Shown piece after piece: positions 7,864-15,904 of a stretch of 35,482 nt of DNA (the stretch's first letter is position 1; every line of letters starts with the position of its first letter). The position numbers and the translations under genes were made by a program. The stretch comes from Chloroflexota bacterium (lineage in GTDB: Bacteria; Chloroflexota; Ktedonobacteria; Ktedonobacterales; JADMIN01): the NCBI GenBank assembly GCA_021814145.1, contig JAKAIY010000020.1:1-35482 (forward strand). The letters run 5' to 3'. Below the pieces are notes generated by a model, which had not been told where the DNA came from, did not search any database, and saw only the letters and a list, made by a program, of their open reading frames with translations.

Positions 7864-8715
7864 ATGAATCCCATCCAGAACTTCTTCAGGACCTACGATG
7901 TCCACGCGATCGCGACTAACTGGCATGCGCCACTGATCATGCAAGGTCTTGTGATAACGATCATACTGGCGGTGTCGGCGCAGTTTTTCGGCGTGTTGAT
8001 TGGCCTGGCGCTCTACTTCATGAGGCGCGCGCGGCTGACCCCGATACGCTGGCTCGCTGAAGTCTATATCTGGCTCTTCCGCGGCACACCGCTCATCGTG
8101 CAGGTGTTATTCACCTATCTATTCCTCCAGTATGTAGGTGTGGCTCGCCCGCTCCGCGCCACTGACCTCCTCGCTACGTTCGGCTTTGTGCAAGTCAATA
8201 CCGATGCTTTTATCGCTGGACTGCTCGCCCTTGCGCTCAACGAAGGCGCTTATATGGCGGAGATTGTGCGCGCCGGCATTGACTCGATTGACCCTGGGCA
8301 GATGGAGGCGGCGCGTTCGCTCGGCATGACCTACTGGCTGGGCATGCGCCGCGTCGTGCTGCCCCAGGCGATGCGCGTCATCATCCCGCCGCTGGGCAAT
8401 GAGTTCAACAGCATGATCAAGAGCACCGCGCTCGTCTCGGTTATCACCGTGTATGACCTGCTCGGCGCGGCGGAGGCGATTGGGCAGCCAACCTTCCGTA
8501 TTTTGGAACTCCTCACCATCGCCGTGTTCTGGTATTTGCTCTTGACTACTATATGGACCTTCATCCAAATCTGGCTGGAGCGCCGTTTCAGCGCCTCCAC
8601 GCGCGAGCCAGGCGGGTCAACATCCCTTTGGGAGCGACTTACCTCCGGCTGGCTACTGCCTAAACGCTGGACTGGTCCTATGCCCGCGCCTGCGGGTAGC
8701 GATCTCAGGCGGTAG
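7864..8715 (+). CDS. amino-acid ABC transporter permease, HisM/GlnP type
   Basis: 283 residues. Hydrophobic segments begin at about residue 25 (LVITIILAVSAQFFGVLIGLAL) and continue through IWLFRGTPLIVQVLFTYLFL, a central pair and a last span before the C-terminal cytoplasmic tail; about five spans in all. The family hallmarks are present: WLFRGTPLIVQ, NEGAYMAEIVRAGI, and the EAA loop EAARSLGMTYWLGMRRVVLPQA followed by IIPPLGNEF, which contacts the ATPase. Only one permease gene is present, so the channel is probably a homodimer. The ATG at 7864 is preceded by a weak GAGCGGGG. The C-terminal 35 residues are longer and more charged than in most relatives. Confidence 0.94.
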   Translation: MNPIQNFFRTYDVHAIATNWHAPLIMQGLVITIILAVSAQFFGVLIGLALYFMRRARLTPIRWLAEVYIWLFRGTPLIVQVLFTYLFLQYVGVARPLRATDLLATFGFVQVNTDAFIAGLLALALNEGAYMAEIVRAGIDSIDPGQMEAARSLGMTYWLGMRRVVLPQAMRVIIPPLGNEFNSMIKSTALVSVITVYDLLGAAEAIGQPTFRILELLTIAVFWYLLLTTIWTFIQIWLERRFSASTREPGGSTSLWERLTSGWLLPKRWTGPMPAPAGSDLRR

Positions 8716-8778
8716 CGTACCCGCTTTAATTGGGTGCGAAATGAAATCCGCGCCACGCCACGAGAGAGGAGATCGGTC

Positions 8779-9567
8779 ATGAAAGACCCATCGCAGCCGA
8801 TGATGGACGCTCAGGATGTTCACAAACGGTTCCATAACAACGAGATCCTGCGTGGCGTCAGCATGCAGGTCCGCAAGGGCGAGGTTGTCTGCGTCATCGG
8901 CCCCAGCGGCTCAGGCAAGACAACGTTCCTGCGCTGCATCAACCATCTCGAAAAGATCAACAGCGGCCGTATCTACATCGAAGGCGAGCTGATTGGCTAC
9001 CGCGAGCTACCCGATGGGCAACTGGTTGAGGACAGCGAGCGCAACATCGCCCGCATGCGCGCGGAGATCGGCGTGGTCTTCCAGCGCTTCAACCTTTTCC
9101 CCCATATGACGGCGCTGCAGAATGTCACGGAAGCGCCCATGCAGGTAAAAGGCGTCTCACGCGAACAGGCGGAGGCCCGCGCCCATGAGCTCCTCGCCAA
9201 GGTCGGCCTCGCCGAGAAGGCGAACGCCCACCCCGCGCGGCTCTCCGGCGGCCAGCAGCAGCGCGTCGCCATCGCCCGCGCCCTGGCGATGGACCCCAAG
9301 CTGATGCTCTTCGACGAAGCCACCTCCGCGCTCGACCCGGAGCTGGTCGGCGAGGTGCTCAAGGTGATGCGACAGCTCGCTGAAGAGGGCATGACGATGA
9401 TCGTCGTCACCCACGAGATGGGCTTCGCCCGCGACGTGGCTGATCGCGTGGTCTTTATGGACGGCGGCGTGATCGTCGAAGAAGGCAAGCCTGCGGATAT
9501 TTTCACGAACCCGAGGGAAGACCGCACCCGCGGCTTCCTCGGCAAGATCCTCGAAAGCAGGGCGTAA
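8779..9567 (+). CDS. amino-acid ABC transporter ATP-binding protein, GlnQ type
   Basis: 262 residues from the ATG at 8779, which has GAGAGGAG upstream; an in-frame ATG at 8734 lacks one. All nucleotide-binding motifs are seen: Walker [10 protein letters not shown] (41-49, K47), Q-loop [11 protein letters not shown], signature [15 protein letters not shown], Walker [13 protein letters not shown], and switch His in [10 protein letters not shown] short insertion between the beta strand after Walker A and the Q-loop ([17 protein letters not shown]) is normal for the polar amino-acid subfamily. It powers the importer made with the two preceding genes. The following TIR gene is convergent, only 55 nt away. 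Confidence 0.96.
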   Translation: MKDPSQPMMDAQDVHKRFHNNEILRGVSMQVRKGEVVCVIGPSGSGKTTFLRCINHLEKINSGRIYIEGELIGYRELPDGQLVEDSERNIARMRAEIGVVFQRFNLFPHMTALQNVTEAPMQVKGVSREQAEARAHELLAKVGLAEKANAHPARLSGGQQQRVAIARALAMDPKLMLFDEATSALDPELVGEVLKVMRQLAEEGMTMIVVTHEMGFARDVADRVVFMDGGVIVEEGKPADIFTNPREDRTRGFLGKILESRA

Positions 9568-9622
9568 GGCGCCTTGTCCCATCACCCGGATGCGCTGTCG
9601 CGTCTGGGCTGGCGCTCGTGGG

Positions 9623-10906
9623 CTAACAGGTCAGGCGAAAGCCAATCAGGTCGCCGTTATTCTCCGCACGATTGAAAAAGCGGAACGCGGCGCGGGCGTC
9701 TTTCCGGTCATCAAGCCATGACGCTCCACGCATCGTCCGGTGATCAGTCGCGTCCGCGTTGGGATCATCGGCGACGCTGAACGGATAGGACCTATACAGG
9801 GAGTCTGTCCACTCCCAGACATTGCCGATCATATCCTCCGCGCCGCACGGGCTCGCCCCGCTGCGGTCCTGGTCGCTGGCTGGGAATGAGCCCACAGGCA
9901 GTGTCCTGCCAGCGCCGTTGTCGCGCGTGTTGCAGCGCAACCGGTCAAACGTGTCTCCCCAGGGATAGATCCGGCTGACACGCTGAGCGGCATCCCAGCG
10001 CGCGGCTTTCTCCCACTGCGCCTCATTCGCGAGTCGCCACTGCTTCTGCGTCACGGACGACAGCCAGCGCGCGTAAGCCCTCGCGTCGAGCCAGGTGACA
10101 CAGACCACGGGGTAGTCGGGATGCTGTAACTGGGTCTGCCAGGTTTGCCCACCTAGCGAGGAAGGTTCTGGCACACTGCCATTGCGTACCGCGAGCGCAT
10201 ACTCCGCCACGGTCACCGGATAGCGCGCAATCTGAAAAAAGGGAACCTCAACATGATGCTGCGGCTGCTCGTCGGCGTTCGCCGCCGGGTCGCGCGCTGG
10301 GTCGCTCCCCATCATAAACGGCCCGCCAGGTACTTCGCAGAGCGGGGGCGCAATCGCTGGCACGCCAGAGAGATTTATCCCTCGATAGCCTAGCTGCGCC
10401 AGCCGCTCGGGCACTTCAGGCAGGGGATAGCGCGAGAGCGGCTGCGTCGGCGTGAGCGGCCCAACCACCGGGGCATCAAGTACGCTCTGGGCTCCCTGGG
10501 ACATGACAGCTAGCGTTTTTGCAACCGCTTCCTCAACCGGCACTGAAGCCCCACCTGGTCCCTCGATGCGCTTCCACCGGCGCAGCAACAATGGCACAGC
10601 GCATTGTTCGGCCACGACAAACGTAAAAGTCTGTAGCGTTCCATCCTTGAGGAGTTCGATGGCCGCGTCTATCTCGGTATTAACCCATTCGGAGCTGGCG
10701 GCGGCGGGGCTGAGGATAGCGACGAAGTGCTGTCGCTTGGGCATCTCACGCTCGATGGTCGCCCGGAGCGCGCCCCAGCCCAGATTGTACTCATCATACC
10801 AGACATCGCAGTTCCGCGCGCGCAGCCCTGCCACATAATTCCGACAATAGTCGTTGTCCTGATGGCTGTGGCTTACGAAGACGCGAAGTTGGTTCTCGCC
10901 AGCCAT
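9623..10906 (-). CDS. TIR domain fused to FGE/SUMF1-like domain
   Basis: 427 residues from the ATG at 10906, preceded by GAGGGAGG; an open extension up to 11149 reads as non-coding. Residues about 6-140 are a bacterial TIR domain: LRVFVSHSHQDNDY at the start, DVWYDEYNLGWG, and a WVNTEI motif whose E78 matches the catalytic Glu of NAD-cleaving TIRs. After a linker, about 190-427 is a formylglycine-generating-enzyme-like (SUMF1/EgtB/PvdO) domain: GGPFMMGSDP, RYPVTVAEYA, WRLANEAQWEKAAR, YPWGD, DMIGNVWEWTDS, MRGASW and a closing GFRLTC. The paired Cys of true sulfatase activators is missing (DDRKDARAAFRFF there), so it is probably a binding or structural module. The gene stands alone. TIR fusions of this kind are often immune or cell-death effectors; that function is inferred. 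Confidence 0.9.
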   Translation of the reverse strand: MAGENQLRVFVSHSHQDNDYCRNYVAGLRARNCDVWYDEYNLGWGALRATIEREMPKRQHFVAILSPAAASSEWVNTEIDAAIELLKDGTLQTFTFVVAEQCAVPLLLRRWKRIEGPGGASVPVEEAVAKTLAVMSQGAQSVLDAPVVGPLTPTQPLSRYPLPEVPERLAQLGYRGINLSGVPAIAPPLCEVPGGPFMMGSDPARDPAANADEQPQHHVEVPFFQIARYPVTVAEYALAVRNGSVPEPSSLGGQTWQTQLQHPDYPVVCVTWLDARAYARWLSSVTQKQWRLANEAQWEKAARWDAAQRVSRIYPWGDTFDRLRCNTRDNGAGRTLPVGSFPASDQDRSGASPCGAEDMIGNVWEWTDSLYRSYPFSVADDPNADATDHRTMRGASWLDDRKDARAAFRFFNRAENNGDLIGFRLTC

Positions 10907-10945
10907 TTTCCGGCCTCCCTCGCCCGTTGGTTTGACCATAGTGTG

Positions 10946-10975
10946 AGTGTAGCACGCCACGAGGCGCTCCCTCAA
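10946..10975 (-). promoter_or_regulatory. candidate promoter of TIR-FGE gene
   Basis: On the minus strand TTGAGG (10975-10970) and TACACT (10951-10946) are separated by 18 nt, placing a start site about 32 nt before the chosen ATG. Confidence 0.45.
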
Positions 10976-11058
10976 TCCCGCGCCAGACATTCGCGGGAGG
11001 CAATCACTCGCCCCGCCTTTCTCGACAGCCACCATCCTCCGGGCCAGGTATGGGGCGC

Positions 11059-11088
11059 TTGCGCACTGCGCGCGGGCGCCTCTATACT
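11059..11088 (+). promoter_or_regulatory. candidate promoter of galE-like gene
   Basis: TTGCGC (11059-11064) and TATACT (11083-11088) are separated by 18 nt on the plus strand, giving a leader of roughly 95 nt before the GTG start. The -10 has five of six consensus bases. Confidence 0.55.
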
Positions 11089-11188
11089 GCCTCACGGGAG
11101 CGTCCGCCGCCGCATACCCTGGACGGGGAATGCTCCCGCGTGACGTCATGTGGTAACGAGCGCGTATGCGTGAGCGGAGGGGCTGTCA

Positions 11189-12163
11189 GTGCGCGTGCTG
11201 GTGACCGGCGGAGCCGGCTATATTGGAAGTGTGATCGTCGAGGAGCTGCTGCGCGAGGGGCATATTCCAGTCATCTACGACGCGCTGGTCAAGGGGAGCC
11301 ACGCCGCGCCACCCACCGGGGCGCTCGTTGTCCGGGGTGACATCCGCGACACCGCCCTGCTGAGCGAGACGATCACCCGGCATAGTGTCGAAGCGGTCAT
11401 CCACATGGTCGGGCTGATCGAGGTTGGCCTCTCCGCGACCAATCCCGCGGCGTTCTTCGAGGTCAATGTGGGCGGCAGCATGAGTGTCATCCGCGCGATG
11501 CTCGACACCGGCGTCAAACGGCTGGTCTTCAGCTCCTCCGCCGCGGTCTACGCCCCCAGCGCGCCACTGCCGCTTAGCGAGGAGTCAGCGACGGAGCCGG
11601 CCAGCCCCTACGGCGAGTCCAAGCTGATGGTCGAGCGCATCCTCCACTGGGTCGCGCCCGTCCACAGGCTCACCTGCGTCTCGCTGCGCTACTTCAACGC
11701 GGCGGGCGCGACCGCGCGCAACGGGGAAGCGCACGAGCCGGAGACGCACCTGATGCCGCTGGTCCTGAGCGCCGCCGAGCGGGGAACACCCGTCACCATC
11801 TATGGAACCGACTATCCCACCCCCGACGGCACGGGGGTACGCGACTATATCCACGTGCTCGACCTGGCCCGCGCGCATATCCTCGCGCTGGGCGTCAAAG
11901 AGCCAGGGGCGCGGATCTACAATGTCGGCTCCGAGACCGGCTATTCCGTGCGGCAGGTAGTGGAGATGGCGCGCGAGGTAACCGGGCGCCCGCTAGAGGT
12001 CATCGAGCGGCCGCGCCGCGCGGGCGACCAGCCGGCGACTGTGGCCAGCGCGGCGCGCATCCGCCGCGAGCTGGGCTGGGAGCCACGCTCCAGCGACCTG
12101 CGCACGCTGCTCGCCAGCGCCTGGGACTGGCGCCAGGCCCATCCCCACGGCTACGGGGAATAG
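11189..12163 (+). CDS. galE: NAD-dependent UDP-glucose 4-epimerase family protein
   Basis: 324 residues, starting at a GTG preceded by GGAGGGG. It is an extended short-chain dehydrogenase: nucleotide-binding TGGAGYIG at 6-13, catalytic SSSAAVYAPS around 115-124, and Y141-x3-K145 in SPYGESK. RYFNAAGA, a PDGTGVRDYIHVLDLARAH block and YNVGSETGYSVRQVV are typical of GalE, as is a late GDQPATVASAARIRRELGW. The enzyme should interconvert UDP-glucose and UDP-galactose for surface polysaccharide or galactose use. One variation: the usual RYFN(V/A)AGA is followed by a shortened loop. Its stop is only 8 nt from the stop of the convergent methyltransferase gene. Specificity for galactose is by similarity; another UDP-sugar is possible. 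Confidence 0.88.
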   Translation: MRVLVTGGAGYIGSVIVEELLREGHIPVIYDALVKGSHAAPPTGALVVRGDIRDTALLSETITRHSVEAVIHMVGLIEVGLSATNPAAFFEVNVGGSMSVIRAMLDTGVKRLVFSSSAAVYAPSAPLPLSEESATEPASPYGESKLMVERILHWVAPVHRLTCVSLRYFNAAGATARNGEAHEPETHLMPLVLSAAERGTPVTIYGTDYPTPDGTGVRDYIHVLDLARAHILALGVKEPGARIYNVGSETGYSVRQVVEMAREVTGRPLEVIERPRRAGDQPATVASAARIRRELGWEPRSSDLRTLLASAWDWRQAHPHGYGE

Positions 12164-12171
12164 CGCGGGCG

Positions 12172-13026
12172 CTACGCCACCTTCTGGGCGACCAGCTGGA
12201 GCCAGACGCGCGGCACAACGGTTAAATCAAGCTCCGCGAAGGCCTGGCCGGCGGCCCAGGAGAGCGCCTCAGCGCCAATCGGGATCGGCACGCCGGGCAG
12301 CGCGCCCTCGATAAAGAGCCAGTAGCTGCCGATGTCCTTCCAGGAGCTGAGCGGCATGTAGGCTGTCTCCTCGGAGCGGGTAGCCACGCGCAGGCCGCTC
12401 TCGTCCATCAGCGTCTCGTATTCGTCGGCGCTCAGCCAGACCATCGCGGTCGTCTTCTCCGAGCGGGAGGGGCGCGCCTCAGGGTGATGCTCGCGCAGCC
12501 AGCCAAGCGCGCGGCGTGTCCAGAGGTGATAGAAGCGCTCGCTGCCTGGGGCGTAGGCGCCGGTAAAGAACGAGCTGTTGATGGCGAGAAAGCCGCCGGG
12601 CCGCAGTGTAGCGGTCAGCATACGGATGACTTCCGCCTTGTCGGGGATCAGGTGAATCGCGTTGCAGAAGAAGACGGCGTCGGCGCCACTGGCAAGCCGG
12701 GCGAGATCGCTCGCCTCCCCCTGGGCGAACTCCACTGGACGCCCATACAGGCGCTGCGCGGCGATTTCAATCGCCTCTGGCGACGGCTCGACCCCTAGCA
12801 CATGCCCCGGTCGCCCCAGGCGCTCCAGTTCATCGAGAATCAGCTCAGTGACCGCGCCCGTGCCTGACGCCAGCTCCGCGACGCGGACGGGCTTCCCGGG
12901 GGGCATGCTCTGATCGAGCTGGGCGAGAGCCAGCCGCACGAGCGACTCATTGATGTCATGATAGAACTGATGGCGCGCGAATGGATCAAACGTATAACTT
13001 CTGGCGACCGCCGGTGTCTCCGCCAT
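12172..13026 (-). CDS. class I SAM-dependent methyltransferase
   Basis: 284 residues; ATG at 13026 with GGGAGG upstream. The Rossmann core holds SAM motif I VAELASGTGAVTELIL (about 48-63), an acidic residue at the end of strand 2 (VLGVEPSPEAI), then DAVFFCNAIHLIPDK and LRPGGFLAINSSFFTGAY. This pattern resembles the UbiE/Methyltransf_11 group. The C-terminal 110 residues carry many aromatic residues (WLFIEGALPGVPIPIG) and probably form a substrate lid. The substrate is unknown. It faces galE tail-to-tail with 8 nt between stops, so the two transcripts probably overlap. The neighbouring UbiA-type gene is divergent, and a role in quinone methylation would be speculation. Confidence 0.85.
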   Translation of the reverse strand: MAETPAVARSYTFDPFARHQFYHDINESLVRLALAQLDQSMPPGKPVRVAELASGTGAVTELILDELERLGRPGHVLGVEPSPEAIEIAAQRLYGRPVEFAQGEASDLARLASGADAVFFCNAIHLIPDKAEVIRMLTATLRPGGFLAINSSFFTGAYAPGSERFYHLWTRRALGWLREHHPEARPSRSEKTTAMVWLSADEYETLMDESGLRVATRSEETAYMPLSSWKDIGSYWLFIEGALPGVPIPIGAEALSWAAGQAFAELDLTVVPRVWLQLVAQKVA

Positions 13027-13340
13027 GGGTATCCTCCCTTTTCCAGACCATCAGCGCCCGCCTGAGCGCGGACGAGCCGCGGTCATGGGCGCGCGCGATG
13101 GCGCATCCCGCCTCACTCCGGCTGGCCCGCGCGAGGAGGCGTGCGAGCCAGGGACGGACTATCTTGTGAGGTTAGAGTCACGGCATGGCATGTTTGTTTC
13201 ACCAGTGGCGCCGGTCACATAGCGCCCGCGCCGCTGACGCCGTATAATTCGGCACGCATGGGATACGCGGCGAAACCTGGCCACATCCCCAGACTTGACT
13301 ATCATCATCCGGCCGCTGGCCCGTATGGGAGCCTGTATAT
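13027..13340 (+). promoter_or_regulatory. divergent intergenic region with consensus -10
   Basis: This 314-nt gap separates the methyltransferase (minus) and the prenyltransferase (plus). It contains a perfect TATAAT (13243-13248) on the plus strand about 95 nt before the prenyltransferase start; no convincing -35 is present. No RNA gene is recognised, and short open frames here look non-coding. Confidence 0.35.
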
Positions 13341-14255
13341 ATGCGTGTGGAAGCGCCACAATCCGGCGCCGTCGCGGGGGTCATCCGCAAGATCCGGGTC
13401 TTGCTAGACTCGATCAAATTCGAGCACACGATCTTCGCCCTGCCGTTCGCCTATCTGGGAGCCGCGCTGGCGGCCCGCGCCAGCTATGGCTGGCCCGGCT
13501 GGGGGCCGCTTATCTGGGTGACGCTGGCGATGGCGGGCGCGCGCACAGTAGCGATGGCGGTCAACCGGCTGGCTGACGCCAGCATGGACGCGCTCAACCC
13601 GCGCACAGCCAACCGCGCATTGCCACAGCGGCTGCTCAAGCCCGCTGAGATGGCGCTCTTCGCGCTGGCCGCCGGGGGATTGATGGTGTTCTCCGCCGCG
13701 CAGCTCAACCCGCTCTGCCTGGCGCTGACACCAGTGGCGGCGATCTTCCTGGTAGGCTACTCCTACACCAAACGCTTCACCTGGCTGTGCCACTTCATGC
13801 TGGGGCTGACCGACGGCATCGCGCCGATTGGCGGCTGGCTGGCGATCAATCCCACAATCAGCGCCGCCAACCTGATTCCGCCACTCCTGCTGGGGCTCGC
13901 GGTCGCCGCGTGGGTCGGCGGCTTCGACCTGATCTACTCCTGCCAGGACATCGCGTTCGACAAGGCCCACGGGCTGAAATCTATCCCCGCGCGCTTTGGC
14001 CCGGAGCGGGCGCTGCAAATTTCGGAGATCATGCACGGCGCGTCAGTGGGGCTGCTGGCGGCGGTGGGAGGCATGCTCGGGTTGGCATGGCCATTCTGGA
14101 TCGCCGTGGGCTGCGCGGCATGGCTGCTGATCTGGGAACACCGCCTGGTGCATCCCGACGACTTCTCGAAGCTGGATGTCGCCTTCTTCAACATGAACGG
14201 CTATCTGGCGGTGTCGGTCTTCGTGTTCACTCTGGCCGCCGTGATCATGGATTAG
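13341..14255 (+). CDS. UbiA-family polyprenyltransferase
   Basis: 304 residues with about eight or nine hydrophobic spans. The first Asp-rich motif is N75-RLA-D79-ASM-D83 and the second is D203-IAF-D207-KAHGLKSIPARFG; both bind the Mg-diphosphate of the prenyl donor. The KFEHTIFALPFAYLGA start and the motif spacing match the UbiA-like subgroup linked to the futalosine menaquinone route (MqnP) as well as 4-hydroxybenzoate prenyltransferases. It should attach a polyprenyl chain to an aromatic acid in the membrane. The ATG at 13341 has GGGAG upstream. No other menaquinone gene is visible in the window, so the pathway is inferred. Confidence 0.88.
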   Translation: MRVEAPQSGAVAGVIRKIRVLLDSIKFEHTIFALPFAYLGAALAARASYGWPGWGPLIWVTLAMAGARTVAMAVNRLADASMDALNPRTANRALPQRLLKPAEMALFALAAGGLMVFSAAQLNPLCLALTPVAAIFLVGYSYTKRFTWLCHFMLGLTDGIAPIGGWLAINPTISAANLIPPLLLGLAVAAWVGGFDLIYSCQDIAFDKAHGLKSIPARFGPERALQISEIMHGASVGLLAAVGGMLGLAWPFWIAVGCAAWLLIWEHRLVHPDDFSKLDVAFFNMNGYLAVSVFVFTLAAVIMD

Positions 14256-14379
14256 CGAGCTGGCGGCTTCTCAGCGGGCTTTCAGTTACGCCGCTCAAAC
14301 GGAGAAGGCGCTCGCGTCGTACACTATCTTGAAAGGCCGCGCCGGGGAAGGCGCGTCCACGATGAGCGGCGCGTGACGC

Positions 14380-14409
14380 TTGGCCGCGTCGCCACCACTC
14401 CGCTATCAT
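14380..14409 (+). promoter_or_regulatory. candidate promoter of TPR-rhomboid gene
   Basis: TTGGCC (14380-14385) and TATCAT (14404-14409) are 18 nt apart, about 70 nt before the start codon. A second possible -10, TACACT, lies near 14319 without a good -35. Confidence 0.35.
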
Positions 14410-14476
14410 CTCTACAGAGAGCGGGTGATGTGGGTCGTAAGGCCAGTTGACGCGAAGATGGAGACGCTTGGCGATT

Positions 14477-15673
14477 ATGGAACAGACGATGGACGCGCGC
14501 GCGCTGATCGAGAAGGGTGACGCGCTGCTCAAAGAGGCGCGCGCCCGTGAGGCCGCCGCTGAATACGCCCGCGCGGCGCAGGTGGACCCCAACGCGGTAG
14601 GCGCGCACCTGGGGCTGGCCGAGGCGAACGTGGCGCTGGGCCAGTACAACATCGTGGCGATGGCCTGCCAGGCTGTCCAGCGGCTGGCGCCCAACACAGC
14701 CGACGCCTTCCTGGCTCAGGCGATTGACGCGGCGCTCGCCCAGCGCTATGCGGAGGCGCTGGCGGCGCTCGACCGTGTGACAGAGCTTGACCCGACACGC
14801 GCCTACGCCTATGCGTTGCGCGGCTTCGTCTTGCGCCAGCTCCGGCAAAACTACGACGCGGCGCTGGCGGAGTCAAAAGCGGCGCGCATGTCGGGGTCAC
14901 ACGATCTGGTGAAGCTGTTTCCGCCGGTCAATCCCGCCGTTCCGGAGGTCTTCGCCACACCCGTCATGCCGAGCGCGCCAGTCGCGCCACCACCCCAGCC
15001 AACCGCCCGCCCGTGGGGCCAGCGGCCAGCGGCGGAGCGGGTAGCCGTGCGGGCGCGCTTCGCCACCCGCAACGTCCCCATCGTGACCTTCACGCTGATG
15101 ATTATCAATGTGGCGGTCTATCTCGTCTGCCTGGCGCTCTCAGGCTTCGATCTCTTCAATACGGCGCACATTGATAACCCCATCTACCTGTACGGCGTTG
15201 AGCTCGGGCTGCCCTACATGCAGCAGGACCCAACGCAATGGTATCGCATCTTCACGGCGATGTTCCTGCATGCCAGCATCTACCACATCGGCCTGAACAT
15301 GCTCTCCCTGTACTTCGTCGGCGTCGTTACCGAGCAGATCTTTGGTCACTGGCGCTTCCTGGTGATCTACCTCGCCTCCGGCATCATCGCGGGCGTGGCG
15401 CAGGCTTTCTTCCTGGGCGCGGATGGGTTCGCGCTGGGCGCGTCGGGCGCGATTTTCGGCATCTTTGGCGCGTTCGGGGCGTTCTTCCTGCTCTACCGGC
15501 GCGTGTTGGGGCCAGCGGCGAACGTGATGCTAGGACAGTGGTTGTTCTGGCTGCTCATCAATATTATGTTCACCGTTGGCTATCCAGGCATTGGCATCGC
15601 TGACCACATCGGCGGGCTACTGGCTGGCATGGCGCTGGCGACGTTCCTCGCGCCCAGCCTCGGGCGGCGCTGA
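14477..15673 (+). CDS. rhomboid-family intramembrane serine protease with N-terminal TPRs
   Basis: 398 residues from the ATG at 14477 (GGAG 13 nt upstream). Residues about 5-140 form three to four TPR repeats (for example AAAEYARAAQVDPNAVGAHL). A Pro-rich linker of about 45 residues follows. From about 205 there are six or more membrane spans with rhomboid marks: an HASIYHIGLNM segment with the HxxxN pattern, the nucleophile S323 in GASGAIFG, and the base H377 in ADHIGGLLAG. The Ser-His dyad is complete, so it should cleave membrane-spanning substrates. The cytosolic TPR part may recruit partners. A short palindrome follows the stop. Confidence 0.93.
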   Translation: MEQTMDARALIEKGDALLKEARAREAAAEYARAAQVDPNAVGAHLGLAEANVALGQYNIVAMACQAVQRLAPNTADAFLAQAIDAALAQRYAEALAALDRVTELDPTRAYAYALRGFVLRQLRQNYDAALAESKAARMSGSHDLVKLFPPVNPAVPEVFATPVMPSAPVAPPPQPTARPWGQRPAAERVAVRARFATRNVPIVTFTLMIINVAVYLVCLALSGFDLFNTAHIDNPIYLYGVELGLPYMQQDPTQWYRIFTAMFLHASIYHIGLNMLSLYFVGVVTEQIFGHWRFLVIYLASGIIAGVAQAFFLGADGFALGASGAIFGIFGAFGAFFLLYRRVLGPAANVMLGQWLFWLLINIMFTVGYPGIGIADHIGGLLAGMALATFLAPSLGRR

Positions 15674-15676
15674 CCC

Positions 15677-15690
15677 CCAGCGCGCGCTGG
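15677..15690 (+). terminator. palindrome after rhomboid gene
   Basis: CCAGCGCGCGCTGG is a perfect 14-nt palindrome starting 4 nt after the stop codon. It has no T-tract and is only a possible terminator. Confidence 0.3.
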
Positions 15691-15697
15691 CGGAGGG

Positions 15698-15726
15698 TTG
15701 GCGCCAACGCCCGCGCGGTTTATAGT
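15698..15726 (+). promoter_or_regulatory. candidate promoter of ferrochelatase gene
   Basis: TTGGCG (15698-15703) and TATAGT (15721-15726) are separated by exactly 17 nt, giving a leader of about 170 nt. The leader contains the 12-nt palindrome GCCTGCGCAGGC (15789-15800) but no recognised riboswitch. Confidence 0.5.
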
Positions 15727-15904
15727 TGATTACGGCGGCTGGACTGGCGCCCCCAGCGGCGACCAGCGCCCCGCCAGCCACAAGGTCTGCCTGCGCAGGC
15801 CTGTTCCACATCATCTCGCGCGGACGTTATCAGCTTTCCGCTTGTTCAAGAGCGTATGCCGCGAGATTGAGCGCAATTGAACGGTGAACGTGAGGCGCGC
15901 TATT

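Noticed and set aside
9623..10300. True formylglycine-generating sulfatase activator
   Set aside because: The catalytic Cys pair is absent and no sulfatase gene is nearby.
9623..10906. The FGE-like domain as a variable protein of a diversity-generating retroelement
   Set aside because: FGE-like folds are used by such systems, but no reverse transcriptase or matching template repeat is present in the window.
15698..15880. A 60-residue frame before the ferrochelatase
   Set aside because: It starts inside the candidate promoter, lacks a ribosome-binding site and shows no protein-like pattern.
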